45,677 nt of DNA from Hyphomicrobiales bacterium (lineage in GTDB: Bacteria; Pseudomonadota; Alphaproteobacteria; Rhizobiales; Methyloligellaceae), in NCBI GenBank assembly GCA_021775575.1, contig JAJFHO010000060.1, positions 1 to 45,677 on the forward strand. Direction: 5' to 3'. The notes under the pieces were generated by a model. The model did not search any database, was not told where the DNA came from, and saw only the letters and a program-made list of their open reading frames with translations. Every line of letters starts with the position of its first letter. Position 1 is the stretch's first letter. Positions 1 to 8,837 of the stretch are shown here, piece after piece. A program made the translations under genes and the position numbers.

Positions 1-2
1 CC

Positions 3-998
3 GGTCTCCCGGTCGTGGACGACATGGATGCCCTCCAGCGCGGCGATCCGGTCCGCGAGGTCGCCCGCGTCCGCGCTCTCGGGCAGATAAACGGTGGCAA
101 AGGATCCAAGCGCGCCGTGATGGATCACGTAAGGGTCGGTGATCGGCAGGATGACCCGGGCTTGATCCTTGCCAAGCCAGTCATCCAGAAGGTCCTGCAA
201 ATAGAGAACATCAGGCTTGCCGTCGGCGCCATGCTTGTCCTTCATGCCATGGTCGGCGGTCAGAACGATTGTCGCGCCCGCGGCGTCGAGCCGGCCGAGA
301 TAGCCGTCCATCATCGCGTAGAAGGCGTCCGCGCCCGCGCTTCCGGGCGCGAATTTGTGCTGCACATAGTCGGTGGTCGACAGATACATCAGCTCGGGCC
401 GGTCGCGCTCCAGCAGCTTGACGCCGGCGGCGAAGACGAATTCGGACAGTTCCGCGGAATAGACCTCCGGCACCTCCATGCCGACAAGTTCGCAAACGCC
501 CGTGATGCCGTTGCCTTCAAGCGTGCATTCGTCCGCCCGCTCCGATGAAAAACAAATCGCGCCGCTGTCGCCGAATGTCAGCCCATTGCCGAGCAGAAGC
601 CGCAGCTTGTCCTTTGCCGTGAGCACAACGACCTTGGCGCCGGCTTTCTGGAAGGCGTCGAAAATGGTCGGCGCGCGCAGAAATTTGGGATCGTTCATCA
701 GTACTTCCTGACCCGAATCCGGGTCCAGGAAGAAATTGCCGGAAATGCCATGCACGGCGGGAGGACGGCCTGTGACGATCGAAAGATTGTTCGGGTTGGT
801 GAAGCTCGGCACCACCGAAAGACCGCGCAGATTGTCGCCCTTGGCGATGATCTTCGCCAGGTTCGGCATCAGGCCGCGCGCGGCGGCATCGTCCATATAG
901 GCCGGCTCGCTGCCGTCGCAGCAAATGACGACCAGGGGTTGCTCCGGCCAGTCATAACTCCGGCCATTGACCTCGACAGGTGTCTTTTGCGCCGCCAT
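3..998 (-). CDS. phnA: Phosphonoacetate hydrolase PhnA (partial, C-terminus off the left edge)
   Basis: This is absent from the ORF track because it has no stop inside the window; 332 codons are visible. The protein starts MAAQKTPVEVNGRSYDW and belongs to the alkaline phosphatase superfamily. Family members split phosphonoacetate into acetate and phosphate using two metal ions. Visible landmarks are a metal-binding Asp in CCDGSEPAYMD (about residues 26-36), the nucleophile Thr near residue 67 in PSFTNPNN, an STTDYVQHKF metal site and the ADHGM metal site. The ATG is preceded by AGGAGAG. It lies 39 bp downstream of phnW on the same strand, so the two are very probably co-transcribed; together they cover the first and last steps of the PhnW-PhnY-PhnA route. 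A phnY could follow beyond the window edge. Confidence 0.93.
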   Translation of the reverse strand, partial: MAAQKTPVEVNGRSYDWPEQPLVVICCDGSEPAYMDDAAARGLMPNLAKIIAKGDNLRGLSVVPSFTNPNNLSIVTGRPPAVHGISGNFFLDPDSGQEVLMNDPKFLRAPTIFDAFQKAGAKVVVLTAKDKLRLLLGNGLTFGDSGAICFSSERADECTLEGNGITGVCELVGMEVPEVYSAELSEFVFAAGVKLLERDRPELMYLSTTDYVQHKFAPGSAGADAFYAMMDGYLGRLDAAGATIVLTADHGMKDKHGADGKPDVLYLQDLLDDWLGKDQARVILPITDPYVIHHGALGSFATVYLPESADAGDLADRIAALEGIHVVHDRET

Positions 999-1037
999 GT
1001 TTCTCTCCTGTTCGGTTCCGGCTCTTCCGGCAATTCT

Positions 1038-2204
1038 TTACGCCGCTGCCGGCGTGCAGTCGGCAATCCCCAATTCATCCAGTGCTTCCGCGACCGCCGC
1101 CAGCGCGCCCTCGATCTGTTCCTTGCCCAGAGCGCCGATGCACCCGATCCTGAATGTATCCGCCACAGTGAGCTTGCCGGGATAGATAATGTATCCCTTT
1201 TTCCGCAGTGAATCGTAGAAAGCCTGAAACTCGAAACGCGGGTCGCTTGGAGTCTGGAACGTTACGATGATCGGAGCCTGCAATTCCGCCGGCAGAAGGG
1301 GCTGAAATCCGAGCTTCTTCATGCCGTCCGTCAGCGTGCGGCAATTCTCCGAATAGCGCTTTCCGCGTCCGGTTACGCCGCCCTCGGCCTCGAATTCTCT
1401 CAAGGCCTGGTCGAAGGACAGGATTGTGTGCACCGGCGGTGTAAAACGCCATTGCCCATTGCCCTCCATCGCACGCCACTGGTCATAAAGGTCGAGGGCG
1501 AGCGAGTGGGAATTGCCTTTTGTCTTCTCCAGCGCCTCGGTGCGGGCGAGACAGAATCCCAGGCCCGGTGTCGCTTCGAGACATTTGTTCGACGATGCCA
1601 CAATGGCATCGAACTTGATCCGGCGCGCGTCTATCTCTATCGCTCCGAAGGCGCTCATGGCATCGATCAACAGCGAGCGCCCGTGCGCGGCCGTGATTTG
1701 CGCAACCTGCTCGATCGGATTCAAAATGCCGGTTGTCGTCTCGCAGTGGATAACCGCCACATGGGTTATCGCCGGGTCTCCGGCCAGCGCCGCGTCGAGT
1801 TCCGCAGGGTCGATGGCCATATTTTCCGGCCGCTCCAGAACGATTTTGTCGCGATCCAGATAGTCGCAAATACGGGCGATCCTCTGGCCGTAGGCGCCGT
1901 TGACAAGTATCAGGATACGCCCCGATTGCGGCACGAATGTCCCGATCATCGCCTCGACGACGAATGTGCCGCTACCCTGCAGGGGGACACAAACGTAGCT
2001 GCCGCCGCCATGTATGATGTCCACCAGCCGCTTGCGCATGCGCGCATTGATGTCGATCAGATGATGATCGCGCGAGCCGAAATCATGTTGCATCGCCGTC
2101 TTGACCGACGGCGACGTGGTCAGGGGGCCAGGTGTCAGTAGCCACGGCTCGCCGGTCGGCGTGGCCGCCGCGCCTTTGCCGGCATCAGCAGGTCGGTCCA
2201 TCAT
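1038..2204 (-). CDS. phnW: 2-aminoethylphosphonate--pyruvate transaminase PhnW
   Basis: The 388-residue class-V PLP aminotransferase matches PhnW along its whole length. The family transfers the amino group of 2-aminoethylphosphonate (AEP) to pyruvate, giving phosphonoacetaldehyde and alanine. Diagnostic segments are WLLTPGPLTTSPSVK near the N-terminus, DFGSRDHH (about 41-48), the PLP-phosphate region GSGTF (about 78) and the Schiff-base lysine K207 in VASSNKCLEATPG. The start is the first of two adjacent ATG codons, with AGAGG five bases upstream. The first 20 residues are a non-conserved extension compared with the usual length of about 365. It is divergent from a LysR gene across a 99-bp gap and is followed by phnA. 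Confidence 0.95.
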   Translation of the reverse strand: MMDRPADAGKGAAATPTGEPWLLTPGPLTTSPSVKTAMQHDFGSRDHHLIDINARMRKRLVDIIHGGGSYVCVPLQGSGTFVVEAMIGTFVPQSGRILILVNGAYGQRIARICDYLDRDKIVLERPENMAIDPAELDAALAGDPAITHVAVIHCETTTGILNPIEQVAQITAAHGRSLLIDAMSAFGAIEIDARRIKFDAIVASSNKCLEATPGLGFCLARTEALEKTKGNSHSLALDLYDQWRAMEGNGQWRFTPPVHTILSFDQALREFEAEGGVTGRGKRYSENCRTLTDGMKKLGFQPLLPAELQAPIIVTFQTPSDPRFEFQAFYDSLRKKGYIIYPGKLTVADTFRIGCIGALGKEQIEGALAAVAEALDELGIADCTPAAA

Positions 2205-2303
2205 GGGCCTCTTGTCAGGTGAGCAATTAGTCTATGTGACATATGCGCCGTTCACTGCTATTCATCCAATACATAATATCTACCTCTACTATAGGTAAAA
2301 TCT
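2205..2303. promoter_or_regulatory. Divergent promoter region of phnW and the LysR gene
   Basis: This 99-bp AT-rich gap separates divergent phnW and the LysR regulator, the usual place for a LysR operator. Two small dyads are visible: TATGTGACATA near 2233-2243 and TACCTCTACTATAGGTA at 2281-2297, the latter just before the LysR start codon. The assignment as an operator is inference from position and symmetry; no -35/-10 pair stands out. Confidence 0.55.
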
Positions 2304-3191
2304 ATGAACCATTCACAGCTTCGCGCTTTCCACGCGGTCGCGCTTGAGGGTAGTTTTACAAAGGCAGCCGGTGTTTTGCACGTGTCGCAGCCTACCCTCT
2401 CCGGCCATGTCAAAGCGTTGGAGGAAGGGTATGGCGTGACTTTGTTCCAGCGCGGCAGCCGCGAGGTCGTGATGACCGATTTCGGCCGCGCCCTGTTTGC
2501 GATCACGCAACGCTATTTCGCCTCCGAAGCCGAAGCACAAAGGCTGCTGTTGACATCCGTGGGCCTGATCAGCGGCCGGCTCAGGATCGGCGCCGATTCC
2601 CCGTTCGCCGTTATACCGCTGCTCGCGGCTTTCAAGGGCCGCTTCCCGATGGTCGAGATCAATGTCGATTTCAGCAATTCGCGGGAAGTACTGAACGGCG
2701 TGCTGGCCAACAAGTGCGATATTGGCATTCTGGCCCGGATCGCGCCCGACAAGCGTTTGCATATCGCGCCATTTCGAGACGACTATTTGATCGTTTTCGT
2801 CGACCGCGGCCATGCCTGGTCGCAACGCAGGAGCATCAATATGCGCGATATCGCGGAACAGACCCTGGTCCTGCGCGAGGCGGGCTCGACGACGCGGGCC
2901 ATCTTCGAGGAGGCGCTGGCCGAGCGCGGTATCGAGCCGGCGGCGGTTTTGGAGATGGAAGGCCGTGAAGCCGTTCGCGAGGCAGTTGCCGCCGGTCTCG
3001 GTGTCGGTGTCGTGTGCGAGTATGAATTCGGGAACGATACGCGGCTGCACAAATTGATCGTCAAGGACGCCAAACTGAATTTGACGGAATGCGCCGTATG
3101 CCGGCGCGACAGCCGGACCAATCCGGCGGTGGCGGCCTTTCTCGATATCGTCGAGACCGCTTCCAGCCATCATCGCGTCCGGGCGGCTTAG
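2304..3191 (+). CDS. LysR-family transcriptional regulator (probable phosphonate-locus regulator)
   Basis: The 295-residue protein has an N-terminal winged helix-turn-helix (residues 1-60: SFTKAAGVLHVSQPTLSGHVKAL, given here as the recognition region) followed by a LysR substrate-binding domain (about 90-290). It is full length for the family. It is divergent from phnW and four bases upstream of a transporter gene with which it is probably co-transcribed. By the standard LysR arrangement it should control phnW-phnA, perhaps with AEP or an AEP-derived compound as effector; that target and ligand are inferred from position only. The start ATG has a modest AGGT ribosome site that lies inside the 2281-2297 dyad, which would fit autoregulation. 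Confidence 0.9.
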   Translation: MNHSQLRAFHAVALEGSFTKAAGVLHVSQPTLSGHVKALEEGYGVTLFQRGSREVVMTDFGRALFAITQRYFASEAEAQRLLLTSVGLISGRLRIGADSPFAVIPLLAAFKGRFPMVEINVDFSNSREVLNGVLANKCDIGILARIAPDKRLHIAPFRDDYLIVFVDRGHAWSQRRSINMRDIAEQTLVLREAGSTTRAIFEEALAERGIEPAAVLEMEGREAVREAVAAGLGVGVVCEYEFGNDTRLHKLIVKDAKLNLTECAVCRRDSRTNPAVAAFLDIVETASSHHRVRAA

Positions 3192-3195
3192 CCTT

Positions 3196-4056
3196 ATGAA
3201 TCCGACGATCGCCGCAATGGTGATCGCTTCGGCCGCGATCCACCCGGTCTGGAATTTATTGCTGAAGAAAGAACCCGATCCGCAGCTCGGCTATCTCGGT
3301 CTGACCGTTATGATGGCGCTGTTGGCCGCGCTGCACGTGGTTGTGTCGGGTGCCGATATAGCCGCGGCCGGCGCCGTCCTGCCGCTGATTTTCTTGTCCT
3401 GGTGCGGTCAAATCCTCTATGGGACCTGCCTCACCGCGACGCTCATGCGCGGCGATCTGTCCGCTTATTATCCGATCATCCGCGCCTCGCCCGTGTTCAT
3501 TGTCATCGTCGGCGTTTCGCTGCTCGGCTACAGCTATTCCTGGGCCGTGCTGGCCGGGATTGCCATGGCGGTGGCGGGCGGTTTCCTGCTGCTCTACCGG
3601 CGGGGCACGCATTTTCTGGCCGATCCGGCAACGCTTGGATTTGCACTGCTCGCAATGTCCGGTACGGGGATTTATTCGATTGCCGATTCCCAGCTGATGC
3701 GGACCATCGAGCCTGAAGTCCAGCTGATGTGCGTGGAGGCATTGCTGCTTCCGGTCTATCTGGTGCTTTACCTGCGCCGCCGCGCGCATACGCGCCAGCC
3801 CGACCCACGCGCGGCGCTGGTCAGAGCCTCGATGTTCGTGATTCCCGGCGCGATGGCCTACAGCGCCTACTATCTGGTCCTGATGGCCTACCAGATGGGC
3901 GGCGAGGTCGCCGCAGTGACCTCGGTGCGGCAGGCCTCGATCCCGATTTCGGTGCTGCTCGGAGGCTTCTTCCTGCGCGAGGGGTCGATTGCGCGACGGC
4001 TGTTCGCCGCGACCCTGCTCGCTTCGGGAATCGTCGTCGTCATCGCCTCCGGCTAG
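3196..4056 (+). CDS. EamA/DMT-family membrane transporter
   Basis: The 286-residue protein consists of about ten hydrophobic segments arranged as two EamA-like halves (about 5-135 and 145-285), with the second half carrying the typical SVRQASIPISVLLGGFFLREG segment near its end. EamA proteins are drug/metabolite exporters or amino-acid/organic solute carriers; the substrate here is unknown. It begins four bases after the LysR stop, implying translational coupling, so its substrate may relate to AEP or its products. Its 3' end overlaps the convergent gene at 4040-5281 by 17 bp, leaving no room for a conventional terminator between them. Confidence 0.85.
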   Translation: MNPTIAAMVIASAAIHPVWNLLLKKEPDPQLGYLGLTVMMALLAALHVVVSGADIAAAGAVLPLIFLSWCGQILYGTCLTATLMRGDLSAYYPIIRASPVFIVIVGVSLLGYSYSWAVLAGIAMAVAGGFLLLYRRGTHFLADPATLGFALLAMSGTGIYSIADSQLMRTIEPEVQLMCVEALLLPVYLVLYLRRRAHTRQPDPRAALVRASMFVIPGAMAYSAYYLVLMAYQMGGEVAAVTSVRQASIPISVLLGGFFLREGSIARRLFAATLLASGIVVVIASG

Positions 4057-5281
4057 GGCTCCGCTTTTCTTGCGGGCAGCTTCCCTTCATCTTGCTTTCG
4101 ATAACGCTGCCATAGCGGTCCAGTTCCAGCCGCACGCGCATGCCCTTGCGGCACCCCACGACGAACATTGTCGGGTTCGTCAATCCCCGCTTCTCAAGGT
4201 CTTTCAGAACGCGGCGGACCCGGCGGGATTCACACCGTCCCAGCTCTTTTTGACTGACCGTCTCGCCATAGACGGTCAAAGACAGCTGTAACCGCGCTTT
4301 GTCGTCGCATACCTCGGCGATGAAACCGCCAGGGTGCTTGTCGACGATCTGGACAGAGCCATAACCCATTTCGCGCAGCAATGCTTCAAGCTGGACGGAA
4401 CTCAATGCCGGCTCGCAGCGACCGATCCGGCGTTCGTCGACAATTTCGCCGTAGCGGTCCAGGCTGACCTCGACTCTTTCCACGTCGCGGCAGGCCTGCG
4501 CCATGTAGCGCGGCAGCTGTCTGTCGATAACCTCCACGCGCGAGAAGCCATAGCGGGCCAGAAGCGCCGGAATATTGGCCGGGTGGATGGCCGGGTCGCA
4601 GCGCCCGGTCGACCGCTCGGAGACGACGAAGCCGTCATTGTCGATCCGCAGCTCCAGCTTGTTGTCTCCCCGGCAGGCCACGGCGGAAAATCCTCCGCGC
4701 CGTTCCCTGTTCGCGCGAATCCGACTGAAGCCGCGCGCACGAAGCTGCGCCACGATGTCATGCACACCAAGATCGCCGCCACAGCGGCCCAAAGCCTTTT
4801 CGCTCTGAATATCGCCATAGCGGTTCATGGCCAGGCGGAGCCGGTTCCTGCCGCGGCAGGCCACGGCAAGGAATCCGTTGCCGCTCGGGTTGATCTGAAT
4901 TTTCCGGAAGCCGGTTTTGTGAAGAATTTGCTTGGCAATGCCGATGTCGATTTCGCGGCGGCAGCTGCCGATTTCGTTGGCTCTGCGAATCCGCCCGTCG
5001 AAGCTGATTTCGACGTCGTATTTCTTGCCGCCCTTGCAGGCTTCGGCGCGCGCCTTGGTCATCCGCCGGCGGGTAATCCTGATCTCGCTGTAGCCGTTGC
5101 TGGTCAGGACACGGTGCACAAGTCCGTCGGACACACCCAGTTCGAGCTGGCGTCCCTGCGCCAGAACAAAGGCATTGTCCGGCGACGCAACCGGCTTGAG
5201 CGCGCCCGGCTGGATAGCATGGGCATATGTGCCGGCGGTTAGGACCAGCAGCATGGCGGCAAGGCGGATGGAGAATTTCAT
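4040..5281 (-). CDS. Secreted protein of six tandem cysteine-containing, PepSY-like repeats; function unknown
   Basis: I start at the internal ATG (MKFSIRLAAMLLVLTAGTYAHA), which has a GGGAGG ribosome site and gives a clean Sec signal peptide with an AHA cleavage motif; the ORF track adds 26 unlikely residues. The 413-residue product is built almost entirely from six units of about 60 residues. Each unit has an aromatic or hydrophobic start (FSRIR, FRKIQ, YGSVQ), an ACR-like cysteine, a DRYG-like turn and a GRC cysteine. The alternation of 'G-aromatic-x-x-[IV]' and 'DxxGxI' resembles the PepSY fold, but this is inference. The two conserved Cys per unit suggest disulfides in the periplasm. The C-terminus is basic (SPSRRR). 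No link with the flanking metabolic genes is evident. Confidence 0.75.
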   Translation of the reverse strand: MKFSIRLAAMLLVLTAGTYAHAIQPGALKPVASPDNAFVLAQGRQLELGVSDGLVHRVLTSNGYSEIRITRRRMTKARAEACKGGKKYDVEISFDGRIRRANEIGSCRREIDIGIAKQILHKTGFRKIQINPSGNGFLAVACRGRNRLRLAMNRYGDIQSEKALGRCGGDLGVHDIVAQLRARGFSRIRANRERRGGFSAVACRGDNKLELRIDNDGFVVSERSTGRCDPAIHPANIPALLARYGFSRVEVIDRQLPRYMAQACRDVERVEVSLDRYGEIVDERRIGRCEPALSSVQLEALLREMGYGSVQIVDKHPGGFIAEVCDDKARLQLSLTVYGETVSQKELGRCESRRVRRVLKDLEKRGLTNPTMFVVGCRKGMRVRLELDRYGSVIESKMKGSCPQEKRSPSRRR

Positions 5282-5430
5282 GGCAAGCCTCCCTTTGTCG
5301 TTCCTGTGATGCTGAACCGTACCCGGGCGGCAGCGTGTCCATAACGTATGGGGCGCCATGAACCTGTCGAATAACGTATGCGGATTAAGCGGCGTGCATC
5401 AAGGTCGAATTGCTCCCGCGCCCGGCAGGT

Positions 5431-7878
5431 TTACGCTTTGACCCGCTCCAAGCCGGGATCATAGGGCGTGCGCAGATGGCAGCGCGCCTTGAGTAGCGTT
5501 CCGGCATTGTCGATCTCGTAACTGCCGGACTCAAGGAAGGCTCTGTTCACGCCCGCCTCGTTATTGACGTAGCCGAGGGCGACCGCCGCGCCAAGCGTAT
5601 GGCCATAGGCGGCGGATTCGATATCGCCGACCGGCTGGCCGTCGCGAAGGATCAATTCTCCGCCCCAAAGGACCGGCTCGGGGTCCTCCAGCACGATTAG
5701 CGCGAGCCGGCGTGTGAGCGGTTCGTCTTTCACCTTCAACAATGCGTCGCGGCCCAGAAAGTCGCCCTTGTCGAAGTCGACCGCGAAGGACAGCCCGGCT
5801 TCAAAGGGCGTGTCGTCGGGGGTGAGTTCATGCCCCCAGGCGCGGTAGGCCTTTTCGAGCCTGAGCGAGTCCAGGGCATAATAGCCCGCATGGACAAGGC
5901 CAGTTTGCGCGCCAGCGGCAACAATCTCGTCATAGACGCTCAATGCCGATTCCACCGGCACGTAAAGCTCCCAGCCGAGCTCGCCCACATAGGTCAGGCG
6001 GGTCGCGCGCACGCGCGCGGGGCCAAGCGAAATCTCCCTGCTGGTGGCGAATGGAAAGCCGCCGATAGACAGATCGTCCGGCGTGAGCGAGGCAAGCAGC
6101 TCGCGCGATTTCGGGCCCATGACACTGAACACGGCGAGCGAATTGGTGATGTCGGTAACGCTGACATGAGCATTCTTGCCGATGTTGCGCGTGATCCAGT
6201 CGCGGTCGCGGATCGCTTCGGCCGAACCCGTCACCAGCAGGAAGCGCTCATTGTCGAGCCGCGTCACGGTGAGGTCGCTCTCATAACCGCCGCGCGCATT
6301 GAGCATGCCGGTGTAGACGCAATTGCCCGGCGCCACCGCTACATTATTGGCGCACAGGCGCTGAAGTTCGGCTTCCGCGTCGCGGCCCTGCACCAGCAGT
6401 TTGCCGAAGGAGGTCTGATCGAACAGCGCGACGCCCTCGCGCGCTGCCCGGTGTTCTTGCGCCGAATTCTCAAACCAGTTCTGCCGCTCAAAGGAATAGT
6501 CGATCGTCGGCGTCTGGCCTTCCTTGGCGTACCAGAGCGGGCGCTCCCAGCCCATTTTGGAGCCGAAGCAGGCGCGCTTTTCCTTCAGCCGCTCATAGAC
6601 AGGCGAACAGCGCAACGGGCGGCCGGAGTCCAGCTCCCTGTTCGGCCACGGCATTACATAATGCAGACCCAGCGTTTCCTTCACCCGCGCCTCAAGCCAG
6701 GCGTCGTTGCCCTGATAGGGTGCGAAACGGCGGATATCGACCGGCCAAACGTCGGATGTCGGCGCGCCCGCGACCATCCATTCAGCCAGCGCCATGCCGG
6801 CGCCGCCCGCGCTCGCGATTCCCATGGAGTTGAAGCCCGCGCAGACGAAATAGTTCCTGACCTCGGGCGCCTCGCCCAGAATGAAAGCGCCGTCGGAGGT
6901 AAAGCTCTCGGGCCCGTTGACAAACTGTTTGACCTCGGCGCGCTCCAGTGCCGGCACGCGGATAAGCGCATTCTCCATCAATATCTCGAACTGGTCCCAG
7001 TCATCCTCGAGCAGCGTGAATTCGAAGTCGTCGGGAATCGGGTTCACCTTCCAAGGTTTCGCCTCGGGCTCGAACCCGCCCATAACGAGGCCGCCAACCT
7101 CTTCCTTGAAATAGATATAGCCGTCGGGGTCGCGCAGGCAGGGAAGGTCCGTATGCACGCCGTCAATCAGCCCGGTGACGATGTAGAAATGCTCACAGGA
7201 GTAGAGCGGTATGTTGACGCCGGCGAGACGGCCAAACTGGCGCGCCCATTGACCGCCCGCATTGACGATATATTCGCATTCGATGTCGCCCTTATTCGTG
7301 CGGACTTTCCTGATCGCGCCATCGGCGAGATCGACGCCGGTGACGCGCGTTTGCTCGATGATCCGGCCGCCATTGCGCCGGGTGCCCCTGGCCAGCGCCT
7401 GGGTGAGATCGGTCGGGTTCGCCTTGCCGTCGCCCGGCAGCCAGACGCCGCCCGCGAGATCCTTGCTTTCCATGACGGGCCAGAGTTCGCCCGCTTCTTT
7501 CGCGGAGACGATTTCGGCTTCCACGCCATAGGCCCGCGCTTTCGCGGCGGTGCGTTTAAGCACGGTCATGCGGTCCTGCGTGCGGGCAATGCTCAGGCTG
7601 CCACAGGCCTTCCAGCCCGTCGCCTGGCCGGTCTCTTCCTCCAGGCTTGCATATAGCCTTGTCGAATATTCGATGAGCCGCGTGAGATTTTCATGGTTGC
7701 GCAACTGTCCCACGAGGCCGGCCGCGTGCCAGGTCGTGCCGCCGCTCAAACGGCCCTGCTCAAGCAGCACGACATCGCTCCAGCCAAGCTTGGTGAGATG
7801 GTAGGCGACGGAGCACCCCGCTATGCCGCCGCCGACAACCACGACTTGCGCCTGCGTTGGAAATTCGCCTTTTGCCAT
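5431..7878 (-). CDS. FAD-dependent oxidoreductase with GcvT-like C-terminal domain (DMGDH/sarcosine dehydrogenase family)
   Basis: The 815-residue protein has an N-terminal DAO-type FAD domain with a dinucleotide motif VVGGGIAGCS (about 14-23) and the TTWHAAGL motif whose His51 is in the position of the covalently FAD-linked histidine of dimethylglycine dehydrogenase. A DUF1989/FAO linker and an aminomethyltransferase (GcvT) fold follow from about residue 430 to the end. Family members oxidise N-methyl or secondary amino groups and pass the C1 unit to tetrahydrofolate. In this gene series it could oxidise an N-methylated or gamma-glutamylated amine. FAD enzymes recur in phosphonate loci and some act on aminophosphonates, so that substrate class is also possible. 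It is the last gene of the leftward series. Confidence 0.88.
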   Translation of the reverse strand: MAKGEFPTQAQVVVVGGGIAGCSVAYHLTKLGWSDVVLLEQGRLSGGTTWHAAGLVGQLRNHENLTRLIEYSTRLYASLEEETGQATGWKACGSLSIARTQDRMTVLKRTAAKARAYGVEAEIVSAKEAGELWPVMESKDLAGGVWLPGDGKANPTDLTQALARGTRRNGGRIIEQTRVTGVDLADGAIRKVRTNKGDIECEYIVNAGGQWARQFGRLAGVNIPLYSCEHFYIVTGLIDGVHTDLPCLRDPDGYIYFKEEVGGLVMGGFEPEAKPWKVNPIPDDFEFTLLEDDWDQFEILMENALIRVPALERAEVKQFVNGPESFTSDGAFILGEAPEVRNYFVCAGFNSMGIASAGGAGMALAEWMVAGAPTSDVWPVDIRRFAPYQGNDAWLEARVKETLGLHYVMPWPNRELDSGRPLRCSPVYERLKEKRACFGSKMGWERPLWYAKEGQTPTIDYSFERQNWFENSAQEHRAAREGVALFDQTSFGKLLVQGRDAEAELQRLCANNVAVAPGNCVYTGMLNARGGYESDLTVTRLDNERFLLVTGSAEAIRDRDWITRNIGKNAHVSVTDITNSLAVFSVMGPKSRELLASLTPDDLSIGGFPFATSREISLGPARVRATRLTYVGELGWELYVPVESALSVYDEIVAAGAQTGLVHAGYYALDSLRLEKAYRAWGHELTPDDTPFEAGLSFAVDFDKGDFLGRDALLKVKDEPLTRRLALIVLEDPEPVLWGGELILRDGQPVGDIESAAYGHTLGAAVALGYVNNEAGVNRAFLESGSYEIDNAGTLLKARCHLRTPYDPGLERVKA

Positions 7879-7979
7879 TTACCCGTTCCGCTTCGCTGAT
7901 TTCGCCCGGTGCGGCCAGTTCAGCCTGGTTGCGGGCTATTGTTCAAATCGTTTGTTTCGACACCTGTCATCGGCGTCGG

Positions 7980-8834
7980 CTATACGCGCGCGGCTCGGCG
8001 CGCCAGCACCCGGATCCGCAGCCAATTGCCGAGCTCCGCCATGCGAAGGGCGGGGTCGAGAATTTCAGGCCCCAGACCCTGCCGTGCGGCCGCGGCTTCG
8101 TCGCCCGGGTTGGCGTGAAGCGCGCCAAAATCGGCGATGGCGCCGGCGACGCCCGCACTGTCTTGGTAAAGCCCTTGCTTGAGGATCGCAGCTTCGTCGC
8201 GCCGATACAGAACCGCGATGAGGGCCAGGTCGAATTCGGGATGATATTGCACGCCCCAGAAATCGCCCGCCGCCTCCGCCAGTTCCAAGGCCTGGATGTC
8301 GCTCATGGCGTTGCTCGCCAAGACCCGCGCGCCTTGGGGGAGCGTCACAACCTCGTCGCGGTGAATAGCGAGCGCGTCAAAGCTCTTTGCCTTGCCGGCG
8401 AACATCGGATGGCTGCCGCCCGCCTCGTTGCGGGCGATGGCGCGCGCCACACCGATCTCGATGCCCTTCGGATTGGCGCGGACCTCGCCGCCGAGCGCCT
8501 GACACATGATCTGCTGGCCCCAGCAACTGCCGAAACACGGGACGCCTGCGCCATGCACCGCCTTCGCCAGCTCGATCTGCCGGGTGACCTCGGGGCGGTC
8601 CTCGTAGGCGCTGAGCGCGGAACCGGTCCAAGCGATACCGTCGAAATCGGCAAGGCCCGTGCCGGCGGGCAGGGTGTCGCCGTCGGCGGCGTCCAGGATC
8701 GTTATATCGAGGTCCGGCTCAAAGAAGCGCAGGGCCTGCGCATAATTCTCGCCATAGACCGGCCCGCCCAGAGCGACGATCTTGCCCGTGCCTTCAGCAT
8801 TATTCCCGTTGATGATGAGAATGCGGGGCGGCAT
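7980..8834 (-). CDS. Class-I glutamine amidotransferase (PuuD/IpuF-like gamma-glutamyl hydrolase candidate)
   Basis: The 284-residue protein carries the class-I amidotransferase fold: nucleophile C104 in PCFGSCWGQQIM and the catalytic His in GVQYHPEFD, about 95 residues later. No synthase domain is attached. Stand-alone members next to glutamine-synthetase-like ligases commonly hydrolyse gamma-glutamyl-amides (PuuD in putrescine, IpuF in isopropylamine degradation) and release glutamate. The neighbours (GS-like ligase, aldehyde and alcohol dehydrogenases) support that role here by inference. It starts three bases after the alcohol dehydrogenase stop, so it is in the same transcription unit. 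Confidence 0.85.
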   Translation of the reverse strand: MPPRILIINGNNAEGTGKIVALGGPVYGENYAQALRFFEPDLDITILDAADGDTLPAGTGLADFDGIAWTGSALSAYEDRPEVTRQIELAKAVHGAGVPCFGSCWGQQIMCQALGGEVRANPKGIEIGVARAIARNEAGGSHPMFAGKAKSFDALAIHRDEVVTLPQGARVLASNAMSDIQALELAEAAGDFWGVQYHPEFDLALIAVLYRRDEAAILKQGLYQDSAGVAGAIADFGALHANPGDEAAAARQGLGPEILDPALRMAELGNWLRIRVLARRAARV

Positions 8835-8837
8835 GGT

